Positions 1 through 9,141 of a stretch of DNA of 50,778 bases are shown here, in pieces. The stretch's first letter is position 1, and every line of letters begins with the position of its first letter. The stretch spans positions 1-50,778 of the forward strand of contig SLKC01000108.1 in the NCBI GenBank assembly GCA_007134775.1, written 5' to 3'. A model generated the notes under the pieces. It worked only from the letters and a program-made list of their open reading frames with translations. It was not told where the DNA came from and did no database searches. The position numbers and the translations under genes were made by a program. This DNA is from Ectothiorhodospiraceae bacterium. GTDB lineage: Bacteria > Pseudomonadota > Gammaproteobacteria > XJ16 > Halofilaceae.

Positions 1-183
1 GGCGAAGCCGATGGTGCCGAAGACCCCGTTGAAGATCATCACCATCATGGGGTCCTCACTGCCCGCTTCGTAGGGCAGGCTCGCAATCCAGCCGCCGGCG
101 GCAATGAATACGAGGACGATGACGGCGAAGATCAGGGCCCGGATGGGCAGGGGCAGATCCTGAAGTTCCGGCAGATTCGGCAT
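1..183 (-). CDS. Partial small membrane protein (N-terminus only)
   Basis: A leftward frame starts with ATG at 181-183 and runs off the left edge, so only the first 61 codons are visible. It begins MPNLPELQDLPLPIRALIFA and continues with one strongly hydrophobic stretch (about residues 16-35), a short polar loop with PYEAGSEDP, then a second hydrophobic stretch. This looks like the start of a small integral membrane protein. No family is recognised and no function is proposed. It lies 79 bases downstream of mnmA on the same strand and could be co-transcribed with it. Because it is cut by the window edge, its length and C-terminus are unknown. Confidence 0.5.
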   Translation of the reverse strand, partial: MPNLPELQDLPLPIRALIFAVIVLVFIAAGGWIASLPYEAGSEDPMMVMIFNGVFGTIGFA

Positions 184-262
184 GGGGCCTCCAGCGGACA
201 GAGCGGCGCAGTGTAGCGTGCGCCCGGCCACCCGTCAGCGGTCGGCGAGTCCGCCCAGCGGA

Positions 263-1387
263 CTAGCCGCTGGCCGCCGCGGTTGCCGGACAGACCTCGG
301 CATCGGCGTCGCGCAGGAGCTGGCGGATGACCGCGCCGCCGAGGCAGGTCTGCGCGTCGTACAGGACAATGGATTGACCCGGGGTCGCCGCCCGCACGGG
401 CTCGTCGAAGCGGACCGCGAGTTGGGTGGGACTCGGGGTGACCGTGCAGGCGACGGGCGTCTGGCGGTAGCGGACCTGGGCGGTGCAGCGGAAGGGGGCA
501 TCGGGCGGCGATACCAGCCAGGACGGGACTTCGGTCTCCAGGCGCCGGGTCAGCAGGCGCGGATGATTATGGCCCTGGCCGACGATCAGCCGGTTGTTCG
601 CCAGGTCCTTGTCGACGACGTACCAGGGGGCATCCGCATGCGCTCGGTCGCCCCCGATGCCGAGGCCCTGGCGCTGGCCGAGGGTGTAATACATCAGCCC
701 CTGGTGGCGACCGAGGACCGCACCCTCGGTGGTCATGATTTCGCCGGGCTGCGCGGGCAGATAGGCCGCGAGAAAGGTACGGAAATGGCGCTCGCCGATG
801 AAGCAGATCCCGGTGCTGTCGCGCCGGTCGTGGTTCGGCAGGCCAGCCGCGCGCGCCCGGGCGCGGACCTCGTCCTTGTACAGCTCGCCCAGGGGGAAGA
901 GGGTGGCTGTGAGGGCCTCGCCGTCGATCGCGTGCAGGAAATAGCTCTGGTCCTTGCCGGGATCCCGCCCGCGCAGCAGTCGCGGACCATCGTCGGTGTG
1001 CGCGACCCGGGCGTAGTGGCCGGTGGCGATGCGATCGGCGCCGAGCGCGCGGGCATGCTCGAGGAAGGCGCGGAACTTGATCTCGCGATTGCACAGGATG
1101 TCGGGATTGGGCGTGCGCCCGGCTTCATGCTCGGCGAGGAAGTGCTCGAATACCTGCTGCCAGTAGCGGCCGGTGAAGTCGACGCGGTGCAGCCGGATGC
1201 CGAGATGCTCGCAGACGGCTTCGGCCGCGGCGAGATCGTGGGGGATCGAGCAGTGGCCGGGGTCCTCGGGGTCGTCCCAGTTCTTCATGAACAGGCCCGC
1301 CACTTCGTAGCCGGCCTCGGCGAGTTGCAAGGCCGCCACCGCGGAGTCGACCCCGCCGGAGATGCCGACAATCACGCGCTCACTCAT
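263..1387 (-). CDS. mnmA: tRNA-specific 2-thiouridylase MnmA
   Basis: This cytoplasmic enzyme puts sulfur on C2 of the wobble uridine (U34) of tRNA-Lys, -Glu and -Gln, using ATP to adenylate the base and persulfide delivered through the Tus relay. The 374-residue protein has the PP-loop SGGVDSA at residues 10-16, the catalytic cysteine in NPDILCNRE (C99) and the second catalytic cysteine in [10 protein letters not shown] (C195). Its length matches the family (E. coli 368). It lies 14 bases downstream of nudJ, an order also found in E. coli, so the two are very likely one transcript. The start MSERVIVG places the PP-loop at its usual distance from the N-terminus. Confidence 0.97.
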   Translation of the reverse strand: MSERVIVGISGGVDSAVAALQLAEAGYEVAGLFMKNWDDPEDPGHCSIPHDLAAAEAVCEHLGIRLHRVDFTGRYWQQVFEHFLAEHEAGRTPNPDILCNREIKFRAFLEHARALGADRIATGHYARVAHTDDGPRLLRGRDPGKDQSYFLHAIDGEALTATLFPLGELYKDEVRARARAAGLPNHDRRDSTGICFIGERHFRTFLAAYLPAQPGEIMTTEGAVLGRHQGLMYYTLGQRQGLGIGGDRAHADAPWYVVDKDLANNRLIVGQGHNHPRLLTRRLETEVPSWLVSPPDAPFRCTAQVRYRQTPVACTVTPSPTQLAVRFDEPVRAATPGQSIVLYDAQTCLGGAVIRQLLRDADAEVCPATAAASG

Positions 1388-1401
1388 CGTTACGTTCCCG
1401 T

Positions 1402-1857
1402 TCAGGCCAGGTCGCGCAGCAGGTCCAATGGATAGGACTGGCCACGCCGGTAGTCATCGAGGCAGGCGAGCACCATGGGGCTGCGCAGCGCACCACCGAG
1501 GTCGGCAACGTCCTCGTAGGGCAGCCAGTGTGGTGCGACGATGCACCCGTCGAGGGCGCGGCCCGGCTCGGAGCCCGTCGCACGCCCGTGGAACGCCACG
1601 CGCATGTGGGTCTCGCCATTGTGGGGATGGACCCATCGGTAGATGCCGACGATGCCGGTCGGCTCGAAATGCGTCGCCGCCTCCTCGAGGACCTCGCGGC
1701 GCACGGCCTCCATGAGCGATTCGTCCGGCTCGAGGTGCCCGGCCGGCTGGTTGTACACATACTGACCATCGGCGATCTCCTCGACCAGGAGGAAGTGCTG
1801 GTGATGCTCGATGACGGCGGCGACCGTGACATGGGGCGTCCAGACCTGGGGATACAT
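1402..1857 (-). CDS. nudJ: NUDIX hydrolase, NudJ type
   Basis: This is a 151-residue Nudix pyrophosphatase. The Nudix box reads [20 protein letters not shown], fitting GX5EX7REUXEEXGU except that Ala replaces the late Gly. The N-terminus [17 protein letters not shown] and the stretch [12 protein letters not shown] are typical of NudJ, which hydrolyses HMP-PP, thiamine pyrophosphate and nucleoside di- and triphosphates. The frame stays open much further upstream (to about 2298), but the ATG at 1855-1857 gives the normal family length and N-terminus; the extension is Arg/Pro-rich and looks like noise. It sits directly upstream of mnmA, as in E. coli, and diverges from clpS. The family call is firm; the exact substrate is by analogy. 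Confidence 0.92.
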   Translation of the reverse strand: MYPQVWTPHVTVAAVIEHHQHFLLVEEIADGQYVYNQPAGHLEPDESLMEAVRREVLEEAATHFEPTGIVGIYRWVHPHNGETHMRVAFHGRATGSEPGRALDGCIVAPHWLPYEDVADLGGALRSPMVLACLDDYRRGQSYPLDLLRDLA

Positions 1858-2123
1858 CGTCGTGGGTGCCCTCCCGGGCAGTGATTCGGGTGCACGGGCC
1901 GTTGCCTGGCAGAGTACACTGGTTACCGGTAGCCGATGATATGATATTTCCGTGCTCCCTTGCCGCCCCCCGCGCCGTCGGGCCGCATATTGAGGGCACA
2001 CCCGTGCGGGCACCTTGAAATTGCCCGGCTGTTGCCTAAAGTTGGAGAGGTTGAAGGCGCCGCGGTGTTCGGAACCGGCGGCGCATTGACCGGTCGAAGA
2101 CGTCAGCGGTGGGAATCGCCCCG

Positions 2124-2441
2124 ATGAGCAACCAGGATCCCCGTCGAGACGAAGACATTGCCGTCGAGACCTCGCAGCCGGAAGTCCGACGGCCGCCGCT
2201 CTACAAGGTGGTGCTGCTGAATGACGATTACACGCCGATGGAGTTCGTGGTCCATGTACTCGAATTTTTCTTCCGCATGACACGGGAACAGGCGACACAG
2301 GTCATGCTGCATGTCCACACGCGCGGCAAGGGCGTGTGCGGCGTCTACAGTGCGGACGTGGCGGAGACGAAGGTAAACCAAGTCAACCAGTATGCACGTG
2401 AGCACCAGCATCCGTTGCTGTGCTCGATGGAAGAGGCCTGA
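2124..2441 (+). CDS. clpS: ATP-dependent Clp protease adaptor ClpS
   Basis: ClpS is the N-recognin adaptor that binds proteins with bulky hydrophobic N-terminal residues and hands them to ClpAP. The 105-residue product has the family core: [20 protein letters not shown], followed by the helical segment with [27 protein letters not shown]. The [10 protein letters not shown] element carries the substrate-binding and ClpA-contact residues. The ATG at 2124 is preferred over the GTG at 2109 because it gives the usual length and disordered acidic N-terminal tail. A GGTGGG tract about 10 bases upstream may serve as the ribosome binding site. clpA starts 16 bases after its stop, so the partner genes form one operon. 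Confidence 0.97.
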   Translation: MSNQDPRRDEDIAVETSQPEVRRPPLYKVVLLNDDYTPMEFVVHVLEFFFRMTREQATQVMLHVHTRGKGVCGVYSADVAETKVNQVNQYAREHQHPLLCSMEEA

Positions 2442-2457
2442 TGGCCGGGGGTCCACG

Positions 2458-4725
2458 ATGCTGAGCAAAGAGCTCGAGTTTACGCTGAATACCGCCTTCA
2501 AGGAGGCGCGTGAGCGGCGCTACGAATTCATGACGGTCGAGCACCTGCTGCTGGCATTGCTCGACAACCCGACGGCGACCTCCGTGCTGCGCGCTTGCGG
2601 TGCCGACATCGAGAAGCTGCGCGTCGCGCTCGAGCAGTTCGTCGAGGAGAACACGCCGCTGCTCGACCACGAGGACGCGCGTGAGACCCAGCCCACGCTC
2701 GGGTTCCAGCGGGTGCTGCAGCGCGCCGTCTTCCATGTGCAGTCCGCGGGCAGCAAGGAGGTCACCGGGGCCAATGTGCTCGTGGCGATTTTCGGCGAGC
2801 AGGAGTCGCACGCGGTCTATCTGCTGTCGGAGCAGAACATCAGCCGGCTCGATGTCGTCAATTACATCTCCCATGGCATCTCGAAGGTGCCCGGTGAGGA
2901 GAGCGACGAGAACGAGTCGGAGAGCAGCGACAGTGTTAGTGAGCAGGGTGATGGCGAAAAGGCCCCGCTGGAGAATTTCGCCACCAACCTCAACGAGAAG
3001 GCGCTTGCCGGTACGATCGATCCGCTGATCGGGCGCGAGCACGAGGTCGAGCGCACCATCCAGATCCTCTGCCGGCGGCGGAAGAACAACCCGCTGCTCG
3101 TCGGTGAGGCCGGGGTTGGCAAGACCGCGATCGCCGAGGGGCTCGCGAAGAAGATTGTGGACGGCGAGGTGCCCGAAGTGCTCGAGGATGCGCATATCTA
3201 TGCGCTCGATCTCGGTGCGCTCGTCGCCGGCACGAAGTATCGCGGCGATTTCGAGAAGCGGCTCAAGAGCATCCTTGCGCAGCTCAAGAAGGAGAAGCAC
3301 GCCGTCCTGTTCATCGACGAGATCCACACGATCATCGGTGCCGGTGCGGCTTCTGGCGGCGTCATGGACGCTTCGAACCTGATCAAGCCGATGCTGGCGT
3401 CGGGCGAACTCAAGTGCATCGGCTCGACGACCTACCAGGAGTTCCGTGGCATCTTCGAGAAGGACCGCGCCCTGGCGCGCCGTTTCCAGAAGATCGACGT
3501 CAACGAGCCCTCGGTCGAGGAGACCGTGACCATCCTCAAGGGGCTGAAGAGCCGCTTCGAGGAGTTCCACCGGGTGCGTTTCACCCAAAGTGCACTGCGC
3601 TCGGCGGCCGAGCTGTCCGGGCGTTACATCAATGATCGCTACCTGCCGGACAAGGCGATCGATGTCATCGACGAGGCCGGCGCGAGTCGGCGGCTGCTGC
3701 CGGAGAGCAAGCGCAAGAAGACCATCGGCGTCAACGATATCGAATCGGTGATATCGCGTATCGCGCGGATTCCGGCGAAGAATGTTTCGCGGACCGATCT
3801 GTCCGTGCTACGCACGCTCGATCGCGATCTCAAGATGATGGTGTTCGGCCAGGACGAGGCGATCGACACGCTGGCGTCCGCGATCAAGATGTCACGCTCG
3901 GGCCTGGGTACCCAGGATCGTCCGATCGGCAGCTTCCTGTTCGCCGGGCCCACAGGCGTTGGCAAGACCGAGGTCACGCGCCAGTTGTCCTCCGCGCTCG
4001 GCATTGAGCTGCTGCGCTTCGATATGTCTGAGTACATGGAGCGCCACACCGTCTCGCGCCTGATCGGTGCGCCGCCGGGCTATGTCGGATACGACCAGGG
4101 CGGGCTGCTCACCGATGCCGTGCTGCAGAGCCCGCACTCGGTGCTGTTGCTCGACGAGATCGAGAAGGCGCATCCGGACGTGTTCAATCTGCTGCTGCAG
4201 GTGATGGATCACGGCACGCTCACGGACAACAACGGGCGCAAGGCCGATTTCCGCAATGTCATTATTGTGATGACGACCAACGCCGGTGCGGAGGCACTGT
4301 CCAAGCGCTCGATCGGCTTCCACGACGCGGATCACAGCTCCGATGTCATGGGTGTGATCCAGCGGACCTTTACCCCGGAGTTCCGCAATCGCCTGGATGC
4401 GATCATCCAGTTCCGTGGCCTCGACGAGCGCACGGTGGCGAACGTCGTCGACAAGTTCATCATCGAATTGGAAGCGCAGCTCGAACAGAAGCGGGTCTCG
4501 CTGCAGGTCGACGAGCTGGCACGGGCCTGGCTCGCCGAGCACGGTTATGACCGCACCATGGGGGCGCGGCCGATGGCCCGCGTGATCCAGGATAACGTCA
4601 AGAAGCCGCTGGCCGACGAGATCCTCTTCGGCCGTCTGAGCAAGGGCGGGTGCGTGCGCATCACCGTCGATGATGAGGGCCAGCAGCTCAAGCTGGAGGT
4701 GGACGAGCCGGAGGCCGTCCACTGA
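2458..4725 (+). CDS. clpA: Clp protease ATP-binding subunit ClpA
   Basis: ClpA is the hexameric AAA+ unfoldase that feeds substrates into the ClpP peptidase. The 755-residue protein (E. coli 758) has the Clp-N double repeat at about residues 1-145, an acidic linker rich in Glu/Ser, a first AAA module with Walker A GEAGVGKTA and Walker B VLFIDEIH, and a second with GPTGVGKTE and LLLDEIEKAHPDVFN, then the ClpB D2-small C-terminal domain. The start MLSKELEF at 2458 matches the family N-terminus; upstream codons overlap clpS in another frame. The gene faces infA convergently, as in E. coli. clpP itself is not in this window. Confidence 0.97.
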   Translation: MLSKELEFTLNTAFKEARERRYEFMTVEHLLLALLDNPTATSVLRACGADIEKLRVALEQFVEENTPLLDHEDARETQPTLGFQRVLQRAVFHVQSAGSKEVTGANVLVAIFGEQESHAVYLLSEQNISRLDVVNYISHGISKVPGEESDENESESSDSVSEQGDGEKAPLENFATNLNEKALAGTIDPLIGREHEVERTIQILCRRRKNNPLLVGEAGVGKTAIAEGLAKKIVDGEVPEVLEDAHIYALDLGALVAGTKYRGDFEKRLKSILAQLKKEKHAVLFIDEIHTIIGAGAASGGVMDASNLIKPMLASGELKCIGSTTYQEFRGIFEKDRALARRFQKIDVNEPSVEETVTILKGLKSRFEEFHRVRFTQSALRSAAELSGRYINDRYLPDKAIDVIDEAGASRRLLPESKRKKTIGVNDIESVISRIARIPAKNVSRTDLSVLRTLDRDLKMMVFGQDEAIDTLASAIKMSRSGLGTQDRPIGSFLFAGPTGVGKTEVTRQLSSALGIELLRFDMSEYMERHTVSRLIGAPPGYVGYDQGGLLTDAVLQSPHSVLLLDEIEKAHPDVFNLLLQVMDHGTLTDNNGRKADFRNVIIVMTTNAGAEALSKRSIGFHDADHSSDVMGVIQRTFTPEFRNRLDAIIQFRGLDERTVANVVDKFIIELEAQLEQKRVSLQVDELARAWLAEHGYDRTMGARPMARVIQDNVKKPLADEILFGRLSKGGCVRITVDDEGQQLKLEVDEPEAVH

Positions 4726-4859
4726 GGCGCTCGGTTGCAGCCTTCCGTCCGCACTGACTCGTCGGCCGCTGTGGTGGCGTACCGACGGCGAGCGGGCGGC
4801 CTGGCTGCGCCAGCCGACGGTTGAGCGAAGCGGAGGTGCGCTCGCCGCGCAGGCGGCGA

Positions 4860-5078
4860 TCAGCGGGTGCGGTAGACGATCCGGCCCTTGGAAAGGTCGT
4901 AGGGCGTTAGCTGGACGGTGACCTTGTCACCGGTGAGGATGCGGATGTAGTGCTTGCGCATCTTGCCGGAGATGTGGGCTGTCACCACATGCCCGTTCTC
5001 CAGCTCGACGCGGAACATGGTGTTCGGGAGGGTGTCGATGACGGTCCCCTCCATCTCGATGTGATCTTCCTTCGCCAT
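4860..5078 (-). CDS. infA: Translation initiation factor IF-1
   Basis: IF-1 binds the ribosomal A site during initiation. The 72-residue product is a single S1/OB-fold domain beginning [20 protein letters not shown] and ending in [12 protein letters not shown], full length and near-canonical. The ATG at 5076-5078 follows GGAGAG (GAATGGAGAGCCC on the minus strand), a good ribosome binding site. It stands as a single gene, convergent with clpA and downstream of ppsA on the same strand. A sigma-70-like promoter is visible immediately upstream. The 134 bases between clpA and infA (4726-4859) contain no tRNA or other gene that I can see. Confidence 0.98.
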   Translation of the reverse strand: MAKEDHIEMEGTVIDTLPNTMFRVELENGHVVTAHISGKMRKHYIRILTGDKVTVQLTPYDLSKGRIVYRTR

Positions 5079-5128
5079 GGGCTCTCCATTCGGTGTCTGT
5101 CGCGACGCCGGGGGCGCAACGGGCGCTC

Positions 5129-5156
5129 ATTATGGACAAATCGGCGATTCGTGCAA
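5129..5156 (-). promoter_or_regulatory. Predicted sigma-70 promoter of infA
   Basis: On the minus strand TTGCAC (5151-5156) is followed after 16 bases by CATAAT (5129-5134). These match the -35 and -10 consensus hexamers at four and five of six positions. Transcription would start near 5122, leaving a leader of about 44 bases before the infA ATG. This is a motif-based prediction. Confidence 0.5.
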
Positions 5157-5180
5157 GAGAAAGGGGCTGCTGCGGACGTA

Positions 5181-7589
5181 TCAGCCCCGCCGCCGTCCCT
5201 GTTCCGCCTCCACATCCGCCGTGAGCTGCTTCATGGTGAGCAGGCTGTCGGGATTCAGTGAGATCGACTGGATGCCGTGCTCGACGAGGAAGCGAGTGAT
5301 CTCGGGGAAGTCCGACGGGGCCTGGCCGCAGATGCCGACATACTTGTCGGCGCTGCGGCAGGCGCGGATCGCCCGCTCCATGAGCTCCAGCACGGCGGGG
5401 TCGCGCTCGTCGGCTTCGGTGACCGAGGAGGCATCGCGGTCGATGCCCAGGGTGAGTTGGGTGAGATCGTTCGAGCCGATGGAAAAGCCGTCGAAGTGTG
5501 CCAGAAAGTCATCGGCCCGGATCGCGTTGGTCGGCAGCTCGCACATGAGATAGACGGCCAGGCCGTCGCGACCGCGCTCGAGTCCGTTTTCCGCCAGCAG
5601 ACGCAGGACGTTGTCGCCTTCTTCGGGGGTGCGCACGAACGGAACCATCAGGATCACGTTGTCGAATCCCATGGTCTGGCGCACCTTGTAGAGTGCCTGG
5701 CATTCCAGCGAGAACGCATCGGCGAAGTCCGGGGAGAAGTAGCGCGAGGCGCCACGGAACCCGAGCATGGGGTTCTCCTCCTCGGGCTCATAGGCGCTGC
5801 CGCCGACCATCGAGGCGTACTCGTTCGACTTGAAGTCGGAGAGTCGCACCACCACAGGCCGCGGGTGGAAGGCGGCGGCGATGGTGCCGACGCCCTCGGC
5901 GATACGGTCGATGTAGTACTGACGCGGACTCTGGTAGCCAGCGGTACGCTCGTCGATCTCGGCACGGACCTCGTCGGGGACCTGCTCGTAATCGAGCAGG
6001 GCGCGCGGGTGGATGCCGATGGTGTTGTTGATGATGAACTCCAGGCGCGCCAGGCCGACACCGTCGGCCGGCAGGAAGGAGGCTTCGAAGGCCTGTTCCG
6101 GATTGCCCAGGTTGAGCATCAGCGACGTCTGGGTGTCGGGCAACTGCGTCGCATCGATCTTCTCGGAACGCCAGCGCAGCTGGCCGTCGTAGATGTAGCC
6201 GAGATCGCCTTCGGCACAGGAGATCGTGACCGTGCGTTCGTCGCCGATCCTTTCCGTGGCGTCGCCGCAGCCGACGATCGCGGGGATGCCGAGTTCGCGC
6301 GCGATGATGGCGGCGTGGCAGGTCCGGCCGCCGCGATTCGTGACGATGCCACCGGCGCGCTTCATCACCGGCTCCCAGTCCGGGTCGGTGATGTCCGTGA
6401 TCAGGATCTCGCCCTCTTCGAGGTCGTGCATGTGACTGGCCTCAAGGATGACACGGCTTCGCCCCGCGGCAATCTTGCGCCCCACGCTCTTGCCCATGGC
6501 GAGGACATCACCCTTTTCCTCGAGCCGATAGGTTTCCTGGAAACGGATATCCTCGACGCGGCTCTGCACTGTTTCAGGCCGCGCCTGGACGATGAACAGC
6601 TCGCCACTCTCGCCATCCCGGGCCCATTCGATGTCCATCGGTGTGGGAAAACCGTTGCGCTTGGAGTAGTGCTCCTCGATGAGGGTCGCGTAACGCGCGA
6701 GGGTGAGCACCTCCTCCTCGCTGATCGAGAAGCGCCGGCGGTCGACGGGCTTGACCTCGACATTGCGCGTGGATACGCCGCGGACATTCTCCTCGGCGTA
6801 GATCATCTTCTGTTCCTTACTACCGATGTGGCGCTGCAGGATCGGTGCATAGCCCGCCATCAACTTGCCCTTGTGGACGTAGAACTCGTCCGGGTTGACC
6901 GATCCCTGGACGACGTTCTCGCCCAGGCCGTAGGCGGAGGTGATGAAGACCACGTCGGGGAAGCCGCTCTCGGTGTCGAGCGTGAACATGACGCCGGCTG
7001 CGGACTGGTCCGAGCGCACCATCTTCTGCACGACGATCGAGAGCGCGACATCCATGTGATCGAAGCCGCGGTGTACGCGATAGGCGATCGCACGGTCGGT
7101 AAACAGCGAGGAGAAGACCCACTTGCAAGTCGCGATGAGATGCCGGGTCCCGCGCACGTTGAGATAGCTTTCCTGCTGGCCCGCGAAGGAGGCGTCGGGC
7201 AGGTCCTCGGCCGTGGCGGAGCTACGCACCGCGACATCGGGATTGTGCCCGTACTGCTCGCCGAGTTCACGATAGGCGGCGATGATCTCTTCGCGCATTG
7301 GCGTTGGCATATCGCCGTGCGTGATGCCCGCGCGGATCATCCCGCCGACATCGCGGAGCTGGCGCGTGTCGTTCGGGTCGAGGCTGGCCAGTAGTTCGCG
7401 GATCTCCTCGTCGAGTCCGTTGAATTCAAGGAAGTGGCGATAGGCGTCCGCGGTCACGGCGAAACCGTTCGGGACTTGCACTCCGAGACGCCCCAGCTCG
7501 CGGTACATCTCGCCCAGGGAGGCATTCTTGCCCCCGACGATGCCAACGTCGTCGTAGCCGATCTCGTCGAATCGCTTGATGTAGTCCAT
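5181..7589 (-). CDS. ppsA: Phosphoenolpyruvate synthase PpsA
   Basis: PpsA converts pyruvate and ATP to phosphoenolpyruvate, AMP and phosphate, a gluconeogenic step in the cytoplasm. The 802-residue protein has the N-terminal ATP-grasp-like PEP/pyruvate-binding domain (starting MDYIKRFDEIGYDDVGIVGGKNASLGEM, with AVRSSATAEDLPDASFAGQQ near residue 125), the swivelling phosphohistidine domain with GGRTCHAAI (catalytic His at residue 425), and the C-terminal PEP-utilising TIM barrel ending in ICGQAPSD...LNPDSLL. Length is close to E. coli PpsA (792). The regulatory kinase/phosphatase PpsR, often divergent from ppsA, is not adjacent here. Confidence 0.97.
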   Translation of the reverse strand: MDYIKRFDEIGYDDVGIVGGKNASLGEMYRELGRLGVQVPNGFAVTADAYRHFLEFNGLDEEIRELLASLDPNDTRQLRDVGGMIRAGITHGDMPTPMREEIIAAYRELGEQYGHNPDVAVRSSATAEDLPDASFAGQQESYLNVRGTRHLIATCKWVFSSLFTDRAIAYRVHRGFDHMDVALSIVVQKMVRSDQSAAGVMFTLDTESGFPDVVFITSAYGLGENVVQGSVNPDEFYVHKGKLMAGYAPILQRHIGSKEQKMIYAEENVRGVSTRNVEVKPVDRRRFSISEEEVLTLARYATLIEEHYSKRNGFPTPMDIEWARDGESGELFIVQARPETVQSRVEDIRFQETYRLEEKGDVLAMGKSVGRKIAAGRSRVILEASHMHDLEEGEILITDITDPDWEPVMKRAGGIVTNRGGRTCHAAIIARELGIPAIVGCGDATERIGDERTVTISCAEGDLGYIYDGQLRWRSEKIDATQLPDTQTSLMLNLGNPEQAFEASFLPADGVGLARLEFIINNTIGIHPRALLDYEQVPDEVRAEIDERTAGYQSPRQYYIDRIAEGVGTIAAAFHPRPVVVRLSDFKSNEYASMVGGSAYEPEEENPMLGFRGASRYFSPDFADAFSLECQALYKVRQTMGFDNVILMVPFVRTPEEGDNVLRLLAENGLERGRDGLAVYLMCELPTNAIRADDFLAHFDGFSIGSNDLTQLTLGIDRDASSVTEADERDPAVLELMERAIRACRSADKYVGICGQAPSDFPEITRFLVEHGIQSISLNPDSLLTMKQLTADVEAEQGRRRG

Positions 7590-7655
7590 GGTCTGCAGGA
7601 TCAGTCTCTGTGGCGGGTAAAAATAACGGATTCACTGCGCCGTTCGCGCCGGCGC

Positions 7656-7661
7656 ACTATA
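7656..7661 (-). promoter_or_regulatory. Possible -10 element upstream of ppsA
   Basis: TATAGT on the minus strand matches the -10 consensus at five of six positions. It lies in a short A+T-richer patch about 65 bases upstream of the ppsA start. No convincing -35 hexamer is seen at the right spacing, so this is weak. Confidence 0.3.
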
Positions 7662-7792
7662 CCATCGACCTTGGTGCGGGCACGACCTCGCACCCGATCG
7701 CTGCCGAGGCCGGATTCGCCCGGCAAAACGGCACGCACGGGCGAAGCAGTGCCGGCGTGGAGGCGTGGGCCAGGGCGCTCGGGCGTCCATGG

Positions 7793-8311
7793 TCACGCTC
7801 CAGGTTTGCGCTCCTCGTCGCGGGGGCTTTCCTCCTCCTCGGGTTGGGCTGTGGCAGCAGAGGAGGGTGAGGCCTCGACGTCCGCGCGGTCGACGGTGTC
7901 GGCATCCGCCTGGCTCGTGGTTGCCGCATGCTCCGCGCTGTCGCCGTCTGTGGCATCCGCATTGCCCGCGCCACCGGCGCTGACTCGCTCAGCGACCAGG
8001 CTGGGATCAGCCTGTTGCAGCAGGGCATTGGTGCGTCCTTCCGACAGTCCCAGGTTCTGTGCCGTGCGCGCAAATTGCTGGAAGAAGTTGTGGTAGTCGG
8101 TCGCGAGCTGACGGAACATCTGCGCGCTCTCTTCGAAGTGGCGATCGACCTCGCGGCGGACGGCGTCGGCGTCGGCCTGTGCGGCATTGCGCTCGCGCTC
8201 CATCGCCGCGAGTTGACGCTGACGTGGCGCCGTCAGCCGTCCGCCGACGAAACCGGCGAGGAGAGCCACCACGAGTCCGCCTCCGAAAAGCATCCAGTAC
8301 TCCGCTGTCAT
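7793..8311 (-). CDS. zapG: YhcB/ZapG family (DUF1043) inner-membrane protein
   Basis: The 172-residue product has one N-terminal transmembrane segment (about residues 5-22: WMLFGGGLVVALLAGFVGGR), then a charged coiled-coil stretch rich in Ala, Glu and Arg. The family signature follows: DRHFEESAQMFRQLATDYHNFFQQFARTAQNLG. The C-terminal third is an acidic, low-complexity Ala/Asp/Glu/Ser tail. ZapG (YhcB) of E. coli is an envelope-biogenesis and division-associated membrane protein, and the same role is inferred here. The start at 8311 is chosen because GGAGGT lies about 7 bases upstream and because the transmembrane segment then begins near the N-terminus; an alternative start at 8335 adds eight residues. 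Confidence 0.9.
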   Translation of the reverse strand: MTAEYWMLFGGGLVVALLAGFVGGRLTAPRQRQLAAMERERNAAQADADAVRREVDRHFEESAQMFRQLATDYHNFFQQFARTAQNLGLSEGRTNALLQQADPSLVAERVSAGGAGNADATDGDSAEHAATTSQADADTVDRADVEASPSSAATAQPEEEESPRDEERKPGA

Positions 8312-8652
8312 TGAGCTACCTCCTGAGCGTGCCAATTTTCGGCTGTTGTGCGTCTACCATGTCGCCGCAGCCGCGATGCTGGTTGGTGCGGTCAAGGGCG
8401 GATCACGGAATCCAGTCCTTCATTACCGAATACAATAAGCCCTGCAGGACGACGGGTCGAGCACGATCTGTCGGCGGCGCTGACTCTGCGCGCGCACGCT
8501 TGCGGTCGGGCGGGCGTGGCGTGGCGGTGCACGCGAGTGACCTGGGTGGTGCAGCCGTGTGATCTCTGCCGACGGAGTTTCGCCACTGGCCGCTGCCGTG
8601 TAGGCTGAGCCGCCCATCGAGCCGAGATCGGAGTACGCAGCACGCGGTCGTC
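8312..8652. other. Intergenic gap with no recognisable gene
   Basis: These 341 bases between the divergent zapG and DUF1249 genes contain only short, low-quality frames in all six readings. No tRNA-like fold or strong terminator is apparent. It presumably contains the promoters of the two divergent genes, but no clear -35/-10 pair was found. Confidence 0.5.
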
Positions 8653-9141
8653 ATGCAACAGGTACGCACTCGTCCCCGTTTCCTCTCAACAGCCGCCCAT
8701 TGTGACCTGGGGGGGTTGATGGCGCTGTATGAGGAAAACTATATCCGGCTGCGGACGCTGCTGCCGAGCCTTGAGCGGTTGCCGCGACAGGCGGTATCCC
8801 ACGTCCCCGGCTGCGTCGACCTCCATGTCGAAATCCGTGAGCGGGCACGTTATACGACCACGCTGAACATGACCTGCCGCTTCACCCACGACGGCTGCGT
8901 GCGCCACGAGCCGGATCTCCTCGTCCGGATCTGCCACGATGCCCGCACGGCTGAGGTGCTCGAGCTGCGGGGCCGGCGCCGGGGGGATGGTCATACGGAT
9001 GCCCGACGCACACTGGCTCGTCGCTGGCGGTGCAACCGTTTCCTCTACAAATGGCTGAGTTACTGTCTGCGCCGCGGCCACCGGTTCCCGCCCGATCAAC
9101 AGCCTTCCACCTGTTCCGAGGAGGCATTGCCGCCCGCCTGA
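8653..9141 (+). CDS. DUF1249 (YqiB-like) protein
   Basis: This 162-residue protein resembles E. coli YqiB. The block LMALYEENYIRLRTLLPSLE aligns with YqiB's MMRLCEMNFSQLRRLLP. Further on, RARYTTTLNMT, LLVRICHDARTAEVLEL and the C-terminal RCNRFLYKWLSYCLRRGHRF correspond to ESTRYTTLV, VRLYHDAMVAEV and NQFLADWLRYCLAHG. YqiB function is not well defined; in E. coli it sits beside nudF and cpdA. The start at 8653 keeps the N-terminal residues conserved in the family; MALYEEN at 8719 would cut into the domain. The 3' end overlaps the convergent transglutaminase gene by 46 bases. Family membership is confident, biochemical role unknown. Confidence 0.88.
   Translation: MQQVRTRPRFLSTAAHCDLGGLMALYEENYIRLRTLLPSLERLPRQAVSHVPGCVDLHVEIRERARYTTTLNMTCRFTHDGCVRHEPDLLVRICHDARTAEVLELRGRRRGDGHTDARRTLARRWRCNRFLYKWLSYCLRRGHRFPPDQQPSTCSEEALPPA

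Noticed and set aside
4726-4859. Possible tRNA between clpA and infA, as serW in E. coli
   Set aside because: No cloverleaf, T-arm consensus or CCA end is visible on either strand.
5277-7394. Long rightward open frame opposite ppsA
   Set aside because: It is the antisense shadow of a clear ppsA gene; high GC content keeps opposite frames open. Composition is Asp/Gly/His/Arg-rich with no motif.
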